A stretch of 24,411 nt of DNA from Phycisphaerales bacterium (GTDB lineage Bacteria; Planctomycetota; Phycisphaerae; UBA1845; Fen-1342). This document shows, in pieces, positions 1-7,183 of the stretch (within the stretch, counting starts at the first letter, position 1; each line of letters starts with the position of its first letter). The DNA lies in the NCBI GenBank assembly GCA_022839625.1, contig JALHJL010000041.1, forward strand, positions 40,507-64,917, read 5' to 3'. The notes under the pieces were generated by a model. It was not told where the DNA came from. It saw only the letters and a list, made by a program, of their open reading frames with translations, and did not search any database. The position numbers and the translations under genes are program-made.

Positions 1-1947
1 AAACGCGTGCCCGAACACCTCGCAATACAGCTCATACTGGCCCCGGCGTGCCACGCAGTATTCGAACTCCACCGGCCCCGACAGCGTCCGCACCGCGTCG
101 GCATTCGGCAGCGGCTCACCCGGCTTCAGCACCAACTGCAAATCGTACGGTGTGCTGCTCAAGCTGAAGCTCTCACTGGCCACACACGCCGGCCCCAAGT
201 GCGCGCGAACGAACACGAGCTCGTTAGTATCGCAACCCTGAGAGCACTCGACGTGCAGCCACACGAGCATCGGTGCAACACCTCCGAAACCGCTCACGGT
301 CGGGTGCACCGCGCCGCCGCTCGCGGTCCAATGCCAACCGCCTGGCGTCGGACAAAGAGCCGTCCCCGTATCCCAAGATACGATCGGACCGCACACGAAG
401 AAGACACCCTCGAGGGACAACCACAGGTCACAATCTCCCGGTATGCCGGAACCTCCGCCTTCGGCGTTGTCATCGACGCCGTCGGCATCATCGTCGGGGT
501 CGGCTTCGTTGTTGATACCGTCGCCGTCCATGTCGGCGTCTTCCGAGTTGGGCAGCCCGTCGCCGTCCATGTCGGAGTCCTGGTCGTTGGTGTAGCCATC
601 GCCGTCGATGTCGCGGTCAGCCCCGTTGTTGACGCCGTCGCCGTCCACATCCGGGTCGGAACCGTTGGGCTGGCCGTCGCCGTCCACGTCGGTATCGCTC
701 CCGTTGTCCAGGCCATCGCCATCAACGTCGTCGTCCTCCCCGTTCGGGATGCCGTCACCATCGACGTCGGGATCGCCGGCGTTGGGGATACCGTCGCCGT
801 CAACGTCGGTATCGTCGGCGTTCGCGACTCCGTCATCATCGACGTCCGTATCGGCCCCGTTGGGAATCCCGTCGCCGTCAGTATCCTCGTCCGCCCCATT
901 GGGGACGCCGTCGCCGTCGATGTCGGCGTCGCAGGCATTCCCGGCGCCGTCCTCATCCGTGTCCTTCTGCTCCGGATTGCTCGCGGTCGGGCAATTGTCT
1001 TGTTCGTCGGGGACTTCGTCGTTGTCATCGTCGGGATCGCAGGCATCGCCGTCGGCATCACCATCCGTGTTGGTCTGGTCCGGGTTCGGCACACCGGCGC
1101 AGTTGTCCTGGCCGTCAGGCACGCCGTCGCCGTCGTCATCGGAGTCGCACTCATTGCCCTGCCCGTCACCGTCCGGGTCGGCTTGTTCGGGGTTGTTGAT
1201 GCCAGGGCAGTTGTCCTCGTCGTCGTTCACGCCGTCGCCGTCATCATCGTCGTCGCAGGCGTTGCCCTGGCCGTCGCCGTCGGTGTCAGTCTGGCTGGGG
1301 TTGGCCACTCCCGGACAGTTGTCCTGGTCGTTCGGGACGCCGTCGCCGTCCGTGTCGTTCGGGTCAGGCGGATCGTCAGGCGCGATTTGGTTGCAGCCAC
1401 CGAGCACCGCGCAGGCGATCGCTACCACGAAGTCCCAGACCTTGTCCCACATGTACAGGCTACCGCCCCCATCTCCGTCCTGGTCCATCCAATCGGCAAC
1501 TTCGGACGTCGTGCCCCCCTGTGTCACAAGCTGCCACGTCACCCCGGCCGGCGGGTATCCGTGCTGGTACAGCCAATCTTCGACGGCGGCGGCAAACTGC
1601 GGGCAGTTACTGTACGCTGGACCTAATTCCACGCCCCACTCGTTCGCCATCGCCAGGGCACCGGTTTCGGCCTGCCCAGTGGCTGCCCAGAGCGAGACTC
1701 TGCCGTCGACCTCATTGCAGAGAACAAACGCAACATACTGGCCTTCAATGGGTTGTGCGCCTAGGCCATACCCCAGGACGAGCTGGCCGCCAGCCACTGG
1801 ATCGTCGAGAACCTGGTAGCGATATCCCGCCAGCGGGCCATTGGGATCGGCCTCGGCGTAAGGCGGCGGCGATTGCTGCGCCAGCGCTGGGCAAATACAC
1901 GAGAACACCACGCACAGACGGAGCGCTGCGGCGGACACGTTCGTCAT
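1..1947 (-). CDS. Secreted thrombospondin type 3 repeat protein (3' end beyond window)
   Basis: The frame is open for 649 codons from an ATG at 1947 to the left edge, so the C-terminus is missing. An SD (GAAGGGG) lies 8 nt upstream of the start. Residues 1-23 are a Sec signal peptide ending ALA before QQ. Residues 24-197 form a domain I do not recognise. Residues 198-339 are four Cys-containing thrombospondin type 3 repeats (DxDGDGxxNxxDNCP and NPxQxDTDGDG patterns). Residues 340-495 are twelve perfect-length 13-residue Asp/Gly units. Residues 496-649 begin another globular domain with several Cys. TSP3 repeats bind many calcium ions in known proteins, so an exported, calcium-stabilised surface or matrix protein is inferred. 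The opposite strand is also open over this region, but only as an antisense shadow of the repeats. Confidence 0.85.
   Translation of the reverse strand, partial: MTNVSAAALRLCVVFSCICPALAQQSPPPYAEADPNGPLAGYRYQVLDDPVAGGQLVLGYGLGAQPIEGQYVAFVLCNEVDGRVSLWAATGQAETGALAMANEWGVELGPAYSNCPQFAAAVEDWLYQHGYPPAGVTWQLVTQGGTTSEVADWMDQDGDGGGSLYMWDKVWDFVVAIACAVLGGCNQIAPDDPPDPNDTDGDGVPNDQDNCPGVANPSQTDTDGDGQGNACDDDDDGDGVNDDEDNCPGINNPEQADPDGDGQGNECDSDDDGDGVPDGQDNCAGVPNPDQTNTDGDADGDACDPDDDNDEVPDEQDNCPTASNPEQKDTDEDGAGNACDADIDGDGVPNGADEDTDGDGIPNGADTDVDDDGVANADDTDVDGDGIPNAGDPDVDGDGIPNGEDDDVDGDGLDNGSDTDVDGDGQPNGSDPDVDGDGVNNGADRDIDGDGYTNDQDSDMDGDGLPNSEDADMDGDGINNEADPDDDADGVDDNAEGGGSGIPGDCDLWLSLEGVFFVCGPIVSWDTGTALCPTPGGWHWTASGGAVHPTVSGFGGVAPMLVWLHVECSQGCDTNELVFVRAHLGPACVASESFSLSSTPYDLQLVLKPGEPLPNADAVRTLSGPVEFEYCVARRGQYELYCEVFGHAF
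463..930 (-). repeat. Twelve tandem 39-bp units encoding DxDxDGDGxxNxx
   Basis: Exactly 468 bp, that is 12 units of 39 bp, each encoding a 13-residue calcium-loop-like unit. The units differ at the nucleotide level (D/T/A/P/R and V/I/M choices), so the array is not freshly expanded. The last unit (463-501) is degenerate, with DDDAD in place of DxDGD. The array follows directly on the Cys-containing TSP3 repeats of the same gene. Confidence 0.85.
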
Positions 1948-1978
1948 GGCTATAACCCCTTCATCGACCTCTAACATA

Positions 1979-2007
1979 AACCTACCCGCGCCGGCGGCCT
2001 TTGTCAA
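1979..2007 (-). promoter_or_regulatory. Predicted sigma-70 promoter of the TSP3 gene
   Basis: On the minus strand a perfect TTGACA (2002-2007) is followed after 17 nt by TAGGTT (1979-1984). This lies about 30 nt upstream of the start codon at 1947. The -10 matches the consensus only at its first, second and last positions. Confidence 0.45.
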
Positions 2008-2225
2008 ATCTGCGCCCGGCCTTCCCAGATTCCGGCAGTGCAGCCCCGGGTTCCAGGGAGTGAGTCGCGAAGGCCGGTACAACCCGGAGCAAACTACGTC
2101 GAACGCGGTGGAGTACCCACGGGAGCTTGTTGTGGTCGGGCGCCGGTGGCAGCTCGCTGCCAGTGCCGCGTGAAACACGGGCGGGCAAGCCGGCCGCGGC
2201 ACCCGACGCGGCCGACCCTGACCCT

Positions 2226-2318
2226 CCGTTGAAAAAACGGGTGACAGGCACCCCTCGGAAGCCCACTGGCGTTGCCGCGAACGCGGTTCCAGGCGGGGCC
2301 AGTCCTCTTTTTCAACGG
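2226..2318. mobile_element. Miniature inverted-repeat element, 93 bp
   Basis: A perfect 11-bp inverted repeat CCGTTGAAAAA (2226-2236) pairs with its complement at 2308-2318. Inside it lie GTGACAGGCACC (2241-2252) on the left and a sequence reading GGACTGGCCCC on the complementary strand (2295-2305) on the right. Elements with these flanks recur in many bacterial genomes as REP-like or non-autonomous sequences; that comparison is from memory. No transposase is encoded inside or next to it, so it would have to be mobilised in trans or be a relic. Confidence 0.5.
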
Positions 2319-2454
2319 ATTCCTGAGCTGGGTGTGGTAGCGTGCCGGCACGGGGGCCCGCGCGGCTCTCCGGACAGCGATCCGCCGCCCCGTTCCGCTG
2401 TGCCGGGGACACCCGTCGCGCGGTACACTGCGCCGCCGTACAGGAGATCGAACG

Positions 2455-3318
2455 GTGTCGAAATCACGATATGGCCGCGTTCTGGCGGCGGGTTTGGCGG
2501 CCGGACTGGCCCTGGGGGCCGCGGGCTGCCATGGGCGCCCGGCGGCAATCGAGCCGCAGCCGGGGTCCGTGCAGGGGCTGACGCCGGCCGAAGCGGACGC
2601 GCGCGCGGAGGCGGTGCGCCGCGACCCCGCCGCCTACCTGCATCGGGTCGCGTTCAAGTGCCAGTCGCTCGACCAATACACGCTGGTCTTCACGCGCTGT
2701 GAACGCCGCGGCCTGTTCCAGCGGCTGTACGGTCCCGAGCACATGCGCTGCTGGTTCCGCCGCCGGCCGTTCAGCGTCCGCATGAAGTGGCTGGACGAGG
2801 ACGGCAAGTACGGCGAGAGCGCGTACGTCGAGGGGCAGGCGGAAAACAAGGTGCGTTTCGTGACGCGCCGCTGGTCGCCGGGGCTGCTGCCGCCGCCCGC
2901 CGTCAACAAGGTGGACCTGCTCGCGCCCGTCACTTGGGGAGAATCGAAACGGCCGCTGACCGACTTCGGCCTCGAGCGGCTCATGGAACGCACGCTGAGC
3001 TCGTATCAGTCGGCGGGCCGTGACGCCCTGTTGACCTACGGCGGACTGCTCCAACTGCCCGACGGCGGGCCGACCGTCCATCACCTGCACCTGGAGTATC
3101 CCGCGACGCGCTACAGGGTGCCGGTGCAGGAGCTTTACATCGACGTCGCCACCGACTTGCCGGCGGGCACGATCCTCAGGCTCGCGTCCGGCGAGCTGGA
3201 TGCAAGCTACTTCTACGCAGACATCGATACCTCCGTGCGGCTGACGGACGACGACTTCCTGCTCGAAGCCGAGCGGCCAAAGGGGAAGCGGCCGCAGCCG
3301 GCGGCGAAGGAACGATAG
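2455..3318 (+). CDS. DUF1571 family lipoprotein
   Basis: The GTG start at 2455 is chosen because AGGAG (2442-2446) lies 8 nt upstream; the product is 287 residues. Residues 1-25 form a lipoprotein-type signal with lipobox-like AAGC, the Cys at position 25. The mature part matches the DUF1571 pattern I recall from planctomycetes: a YTLVFTRCER strand near residues 75-84, PFSVRMKWL near 106-114, and YVEGQ followed by a basic stretch. The family has no known reaction; its all-beta, LolA-like appearance suggests a periplasmic or outer-membrane role. The stop overlaps the ribD start by one base, so the two genes are probably co-transcribed and translationally coupled, which is an unexpected pairing. 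Confidence 0.8.
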   Translation: MSKSRYGRVLAAGLAAGLALGAAGCHGRPAAIEPQPGSVQGLTPAEADARAEAVRRDPAAYLHRVAFKCQSLDQYTLVFTRCERRGLFQRLYGPEHMRCWFRRRPFSVRMKWLDEDGKYGESAYVEGQAENKVRFVTRRWSPGLLPPPAVNKVDLLAPVTWGESKRPLTDFGLERLMERTLSSYQSAGRDALLTYGGLLQLPDGGPTVHHLHLEYPATRYRVPVQELYIDVATDLPAGTILRLASGELDASYFYADIDTSVRLTDDDFLLEAERPKGKRPQPAAKER

Positions 3319-4445
3319 TGCCTTTCTCGCCCGAAGATGAGAGCTATCTCCGCCGCGCGCTGAAACTGGCCGCGCGCGGACAGGGCCGCGTCGAGCCAAA
3401 CCCGATGGTCGGCTGCGTCATTGTCAAGGGCGGACGCATCCTGGGCGAAGGCTACCATTGCCGCTTCGGCGGGCCGCACGCGGAGATCGAGGCGCTGCGG
3501 CGCTGTCGCGAGTCGCCGCGCGGCGCGACGGTCTACGTGACGCTGGAGCCGTGCTGTCATTTTGGTCAGACGCCGCCGTGCACGCATGCGCTGCTCGCCG
3601 CGGGCGTGGCGCGGGTGGTGGTGCCGGTGAAGGACCCCAATCCGCTCGTGGCGGGTCGCGGCTTGGCGGCCCTGCGAAAGGCCGGCGTTCGCGTGGACGT
3701 GGGGCTGCTGGCGACCGAGGCGACCGAGCTCAACGCGCCCTTCTTCAAGCTGGTCCGCGCGCACCGGCCGTGGGTGATCCTGAAGTGGGCGCAGAGTCTG
3801 GACGGGAAGATCGCTACGCACACAGGCGATTCGAAGTGGATCAGCGATGAGGCATGTCGGGCCCACGCGCACCGCGTCCGCGGCCGACTCGACGCGATCC
3901 TGGTCGGGATCGGCACGGTGCGGCGCGACAATCCGCTGCTGACGTGCCGCGTCGGGCGGCCCAGGCGTATCGCGGTCCGCGCCGTCGTGGACTCGGGTTT
4001 GCGCATTCCGCTGCAAAGCCAGCTTGTGCGCACCGCCGCCGAGATGCCGACGTGGATCTTCCATGCCCGCACGGTTCCGGCGCGCCGCACGCGTGCGCTG
4101 GCCAAGGCCGGCTGCCGGCTCTTCGCGGTGCCAAGCACGCCCAGCGGGCTGTCGCTGCCGGCCGTGCTGGACGTCCTGGGTGCGCACCACATGACCAACG
4201 TCCTGGTGGAAGGCGGCGGCAAGCTGCTGGGGAACTTTTTCGACGAGCGCTTGGCAGACGAATTCCACGTCTACATTGCGCCCACGCTGATCGGCGGCGC
4301 GCGGGCACCCGGGCCTCTGCAGGGCAGAGGTGCGCGCAGCGTCTCGGCCGCGCTCGCATTGGGACCGAGTTGTTCCCTGACGCGGGTGGGCCGCGGGGCT
4401 TTCGTAAGGGCGACCGTCCGCCGTCCCAATCCGAAGGGGAAATGA
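3318..4445 (+). CDS. ribD: Bifunctional riboflavin deaminase/reductase RibD
   Basis: RibD deaminates 2,5-diamino-6-ribosylamino-4-pyrimidinone 5'-phosphate and then reduces the ribosyl side chain in riboflavin synthesis. The GTG start overlaps the TAG of the previous gene, and GAAGGA (3306-3311) sits 6 nt upstream. The 375-residue length is normal. The N-terminal cytidine-deaminase-like domain has NPMVGCVIV (28-36), the catalytic HAE (54-56), and zinc ligands C79 and C88 in EPCCHFGQTPPC. The C-terminal reductase domain has LKWAQSLDGKIA (155-166), WISDEACRAHAHRVR, GTVRRDNPLLT and VEGGGKLL. No other riboflavin gene (ribE, ribBA, ribH) follows. The gene ends 118 bp before a convergent permease gene; that gap holds nothing I can name. 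Confidence 0.96.
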   Translation: MPFSPEDESYLRRALKLAARGQGRVEPNPMVGCVIVKGGRILGEGYHCRFGGPHAEIEALRRCRESPRGATVYVTLEPCCHFGQTPPCTHALLAAGVARVVVPVKDPNPLVAGRGLAALRKAGVRVDVGLLATEATELNAPFFKLVRAHRPWVILKWAQSLDGKIATHTGDSKWISDEACRAHAHRVRGRLDAILVGIGTVRRDNPLLTCRVGRPRRIAVRAVVDSGLRIPLQSQLVRTAAEMPTWIFHARTVPARRTRALAKAGCRLFAVPSTPSGLSLPAVLDVLGAHHMTNVLVEGGGKLLGNFFDERLADEFHVYIAPTLIGGARAPGPLQGRGARSVSAALALGPSCSLTRVGRGAFVRATVRRPNPKGK

Positions 4446-4563
4446 ATCGCGCACCGGGGGTAAGGCCGGCCGCGCATGGGTCATGGCGTGAGCGGAAATC
4501 GCGTGCCGAGGCGCACGGCCGTCGGCATGGCAGCCCTTCAACGTTCGCAAGGCCGCCAATCAG

Positions 4564-5793
4564 CTACTCGTGCCGCAATGCGTCCACGGGGTCCAGCCGG
4601 CTGGCCTTGAAGGCGGGATACAGCCCGCTGACCACGCCCACGATCGTGGCCGTCGCGATCGACGTGATGATGATCGTGGCGTTGATCTCGGTCTTGAAGT
4701 TCATGAGCTTCAGCACGTTCTCCAGGACGTCGGCAATCCCCATGCCCAGAATCAGCCCCATCGTCCCGCCGAGCAGGCTGATGACCAGCGACTCGACCAG
4801 GAACTGGAGCAGGATGTCCCCGCGGCGGGCGCCAACCGCCATGCGCACGCCGATCTCGCGCGTTCGCTCGGTCACCGACACGAGCATAATGTTCATGATG
4901 CCGATGCCGCCGACGACCAGGCTGATTCCGGCGATGCTGTAGAACACGACCTTGAAGACCAGGGTGAACTGGGTGACCTGCTGGAGGGCTTCCTCCTGCG
5001 TGAAGATGCCGAAGTCATCCGGCTGGCCGGCGCGGATGTTGTGCGACTTGCGCAGCGCCCGCTTGACTTGTTTTTGCAGCTCCTCAAGCTGTTCGGGCTT
5101 CTTCACGGCGATAGTCAGACGGTTGAGCCAGTCGCGGTTGAAGAAGCGCTTCAGCCCGGCCTTGATCGGGATGAACACCGTTTCGTCCGCGTTCAGGAAT
5201 CCGAGGCTGCCGCGCTTCTCCAGCACCCCAACCACACGGTACGTCGCGCCGCCCACCTTGACGGTCTGGCCGACCGCGTCCGAGCCGCCAAAGAGCTTCT
5301 CCTTGGTCTTCGAGCCGAGCAACGCCACGGTGGCATCGGGACTTTCCGACTCGGCCTTGCTGAAGATCCGTCCGCCGCGTTCGGCCTTGAAATCGTGAAT
5401 CTCGAAGTAGGCAGAGGAGGTCGCGACGACGCTGACGTCGACGGACTTCTGGAAGCGCTTGACGGTGGCCAGGCCGATCGCTTCGGGGGCCACGCGGTCG
5501 AGGTCGTCCGGCAGCTCGCGCAGGAGAAAGTCGATGTCGTCGGTCGTCAGGGTCTGGGCCGAGCCGACCGGCCGCCCCTCCACGTGCGCCGTCTCGGGGA
5601 ACACGAACAGCAGGTTCGACCCGAGCGATTGGAAGCGCTTGAGGATGTTGTTCGACGCCCCCTCCAGAATCGACATGCACGCCACCACCGACGACACGCC
5701 GATCAGCACGCCCAGCGTCGCCAGCAGCGACCGCAGAAAGTGAGTGTCCAGGCTGCGGAGCGACGTGAGGATGAGGCGGAGGTAGAACATCAT
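4564..5793 (-). CDS. MacB/FtsX-type ABC transporter permease
   Basis: The 409-residue protein has the usual layout. A first membrane helix covers about residues 22-44 (SLLATLGVLIGVSSVV). A periplasmic MacB core domain covers about 45-275. Three C-terminal helices lie at about 277-302, 328-352 and 370-393, with the family signatures ERTREIGVRMAVGAR and a C-terminal SRLDPVDALRHE. Such permeases pair with a LolD/MacB-type ATPase in lipoprotein release, macrolide or peptide export. No ATPase gene lies in the window, so the partner is unknown. The start is uncertain between two adjacent ATGs (5793, 5790). There is no SD; the start codon sits 6 nt from a large inverted repeat array. The upstream secreted-protein gene (5892-6941) is on the same strand, 98 nt away. 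Confidence 0.9.
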   Translation of the reverse strand: MMFYLRLILTSLRSLDTHFLRSLLATLGVLIGVSSVVACMSILEGASNNILKRFQSLGSNLLFVFPETAHVEGRPVGSAQTLTTDDIDFLLRELPDDLDRVAPEAIGLATVKRFQKSVDVSVVATSSAYFEIHDFKAERGGRIFSKAESESPDATVALLGSKTKEKLFGGSDAVGQTVKVGGATYRVVGVLEKRGSLGFLNADETVFIPIKAGLKRFFNRDWLNRLTIAVKKPEQLEELQKQVKRALRKSHNIRAGQPDDFGIFTQEEALQQVTQFTLVFKVVFYSIAGISLVVGGIGIMNIMLVSVTERTREIGVRMAVGARRGDILLQFLVESLVISLLGGTMGLILGMGIADVLENVLKLMNFKTEINATIIITSIATATIVGVVSGLYPAFKASRLDPVDALRHE

Positions 5794-5799
5794 TCGTCA

Positions 5800-5895
5800 G
5801 TGAAAACGTGAAAACGTGAAAACGTGGAAAGGTCCCGAACATCGGCGCGGCGAGTACTCTGACGTCTTCACGTTTTCACCTTTTCACGTTTTCAC
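5800..5895. repeat. Inverted array of 8-bp GTGAAAAC repeats (hairpin-forming)
   Basis: The left arm holds GTGAAAAC three times (5800-5823) and one variant GTGGAAAG (5824-5831). The right arm holds the complement: GTCTTCAC, GTTTTCAC, CTTTTCAC, GTTTTCAC (5864-5895). The two 32-nt arms can pair almost fully around a 32-nt spacer (5832-5863). The right arm supplies the TGA stop of the upstream gene (5892-5894). The left arm ends next to the start of the permease gene. It may act as an mRNA hairpin that separates expression of the two genes. Confidence 0.8.
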
Positions 5896-6941
5896 GCTCT
5901 TCTGGCCGCCCGCAGCCCCACCACACCAAGCAGCAACAGCGCGCTCTCGATTCCAAACAGCCCGCAGGCCGGCAGCCACGGGAGCGTCGGCTCCGGAAAC
6001 GTCGGCCGGCCCGTCGGTGCGGCCCGTTCCTTCTGGACCGCCTCACGCATGGTCTTCGCGGCCGCGGCGCCGCGGGTCGCCTCAATCACCTCCTGGAGCG
6101 TCTCGATCGGCGCGCCGAGGATCGCCGTGACGCCGACGCCGTCCGGCTGGTTGGCCGCTTCGACCTCGATCGTCGCGCGCAGCGTAAACGGCTGCCCGAC
6201 GACGGCCGAGTAGGCGTAATCCAGAATCAGATTCGGCAGTATGAACACGCGGAAGACCCCCAACTCCGGGTCGAGTGCCGATAGGTCCGCGTCCAGGATT
6301 CCCCGCGTCGGAAAGCCGCCCGCCACCGCCGCGTTCACCTGCTGCTGGTCCGCACCCGTGATCGTGAGCGCACCCGAGAACACCTGTTCCGCTTCGGAGC
6401 CTTCGGCCTCCTTCACGATGGTCACGCGCATGGAGATTGTGACGCCGGTCAGATCAGTAGCTTCCGCCACCGCGAAGACCGCCAGCACGCCATCGAGGAA
6501 CAGCCGCCCGCGCAACTCGACCGTCTGCCCGGCGGCGGCCAGGCCGACATCTGCCGGCTGGAGCAATACGCCGCGAACCTCTGTGGCGCTGGCCTGCGCA
6601 ACGTAGTAGAGGTCCGGCACCAGGCTGTTGAGGGTCAGGTTGATCGCGAACTCCTCCGGATTCGGACCGGCCGCGGTCTGGGGATCGGCAAACTGGGCGG
6701 CCGCTGACCCCGCGGCGTCTTCGTCGGACAGCCGCACGACGACTTGCAGCGGGAGTACTGCGTCCGTGCCCGGGTAGGTCTTTGTCGCTTCGTTGGTATC
6801 CGTCTGGCCGCCGGCGCCGAACTGCTGGATGGCGACCGAAGCCGAGCCGCTGATCGAGGTGATCTCCGCGAGTGTCGATGTCGCCCCGCAGAGGGCCGCG
6901 GCGAGCGGCAGGAGGCCGAGTATCGACCGGTTGACGATCAT
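5892..6941 (-). CDS. Secreted protein with Cys-containing C-terminal anchor
   Basis: The start is taken at the ATG at 6941 because AGGAG lies 7 nt upstream and it begins a clean signal peptide (MIVNRSILGLLPLAAALCGA, cleaved near LAE). A longer frame from 7028 adds only a basic stretch without an SD. The mature 349-residue product is rich in Ala, Val, Thr and Glu with alternating beta-strand character. I do not recognise the main domain. The last 32 residues form a three-part sorting-like tail: Pro-rich PTLPWLPACG (C326), a hydrophobic stretch, and a final RAARRA. This resembles PEP-CTERM or MYXO-CTERM tails in layout but not in sequence. It is likely exported and processed or retained at the envelope. 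It lies directly upstream of the permease gene. Confidence 0.7.
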   Translation of the reverse strand: MIVNRSILGLLPLAAALCGATSTLAEITSISGSASVAIQQFGAGGQTDTNEATKTYPGTDAVLPLQVVVRLSDEDAAGSAAAQFADPQTAAGPNPEEFAINLTLNSLVPDLYYVAQASATEVRGVLLQPADVGLAAAGQTVELRGRLFLDGVLAVFAVAEATDLTGVTISMRVTIVKEAEGSEAEQVFSGALTITGADQQQVNAAVAGGFPTRGILDADLSALDPELGVFRVFILPNLILDYAYSAVVGQPFTLRATIEVEAANQPDGVGVTAILGAPIETLQEVIEATRGAAAAKTMREAVQKERAAPTGRPTFPEPTLPWLPACGLFGIESALLLLGVVGLRAARRA

Positions 6942-7069
6942 GACGAGTCTCCTGGCACGAAACAGTCGCGCGATGCCGCGCAACCTCCCCACAGTGCGAA
7001 GGATAGACGCTACCAGGGGTGCCGACAAGCGCTGGAGGCGCCGCGCCGGGGTCGTCGGCCGGCGAGCCC

Positions 7070-7098
7070 TTGGTTCGGCGGCGCCGGGACGCTAGACT
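7070..7098 (+). promoter_or_regulatory. Predicted promoter of the aldehyde dehydrogenase gene
   Basis: TTGGTT (7070-7075) is followed after 17 nt by TAGACT (7093-7098), 85 nt before the ATG at 7184. Downstream, in the untranslated leader, GGCCGA (7122-7127) and TCGGCC (7136-7141) can form a 6-bp hairpin with an 8-nt loop. Confidence 0.4.
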
Positions 7099-7183
7099 GG
7101 GGGCTCGAGTTCAGACCCGGTGGCCGACCCAGGCGTCGGCCGTTTGGCAGGGTTAGGGCCCGCATCCCCAGACAGGTGTACCC

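Larger units (their letters stand above)
1948..2454. other. Intergenic region between divergent genes
   Basis: This 507-nt gap separates the TSP3 gene (-) from the DUF1571 gene (+). It holds the TSP3 promoter and the 2226-2318 inverted-repeat element. No reading frame here looks like protein: the open frames are Arg/Gly/Pro-rich and lack a credible SD. Confidence 0.6.

Noticed and set aside
7..1626. Plus-strand 539-codon open frame rich in Val/Asp/Gly
   Set aside because: It is the antisense reading of the Asp-rich calcium-binding repeats on the minus strand. It has no SD and its low-complexity Val repeats mirror the GAC/GTC codons.
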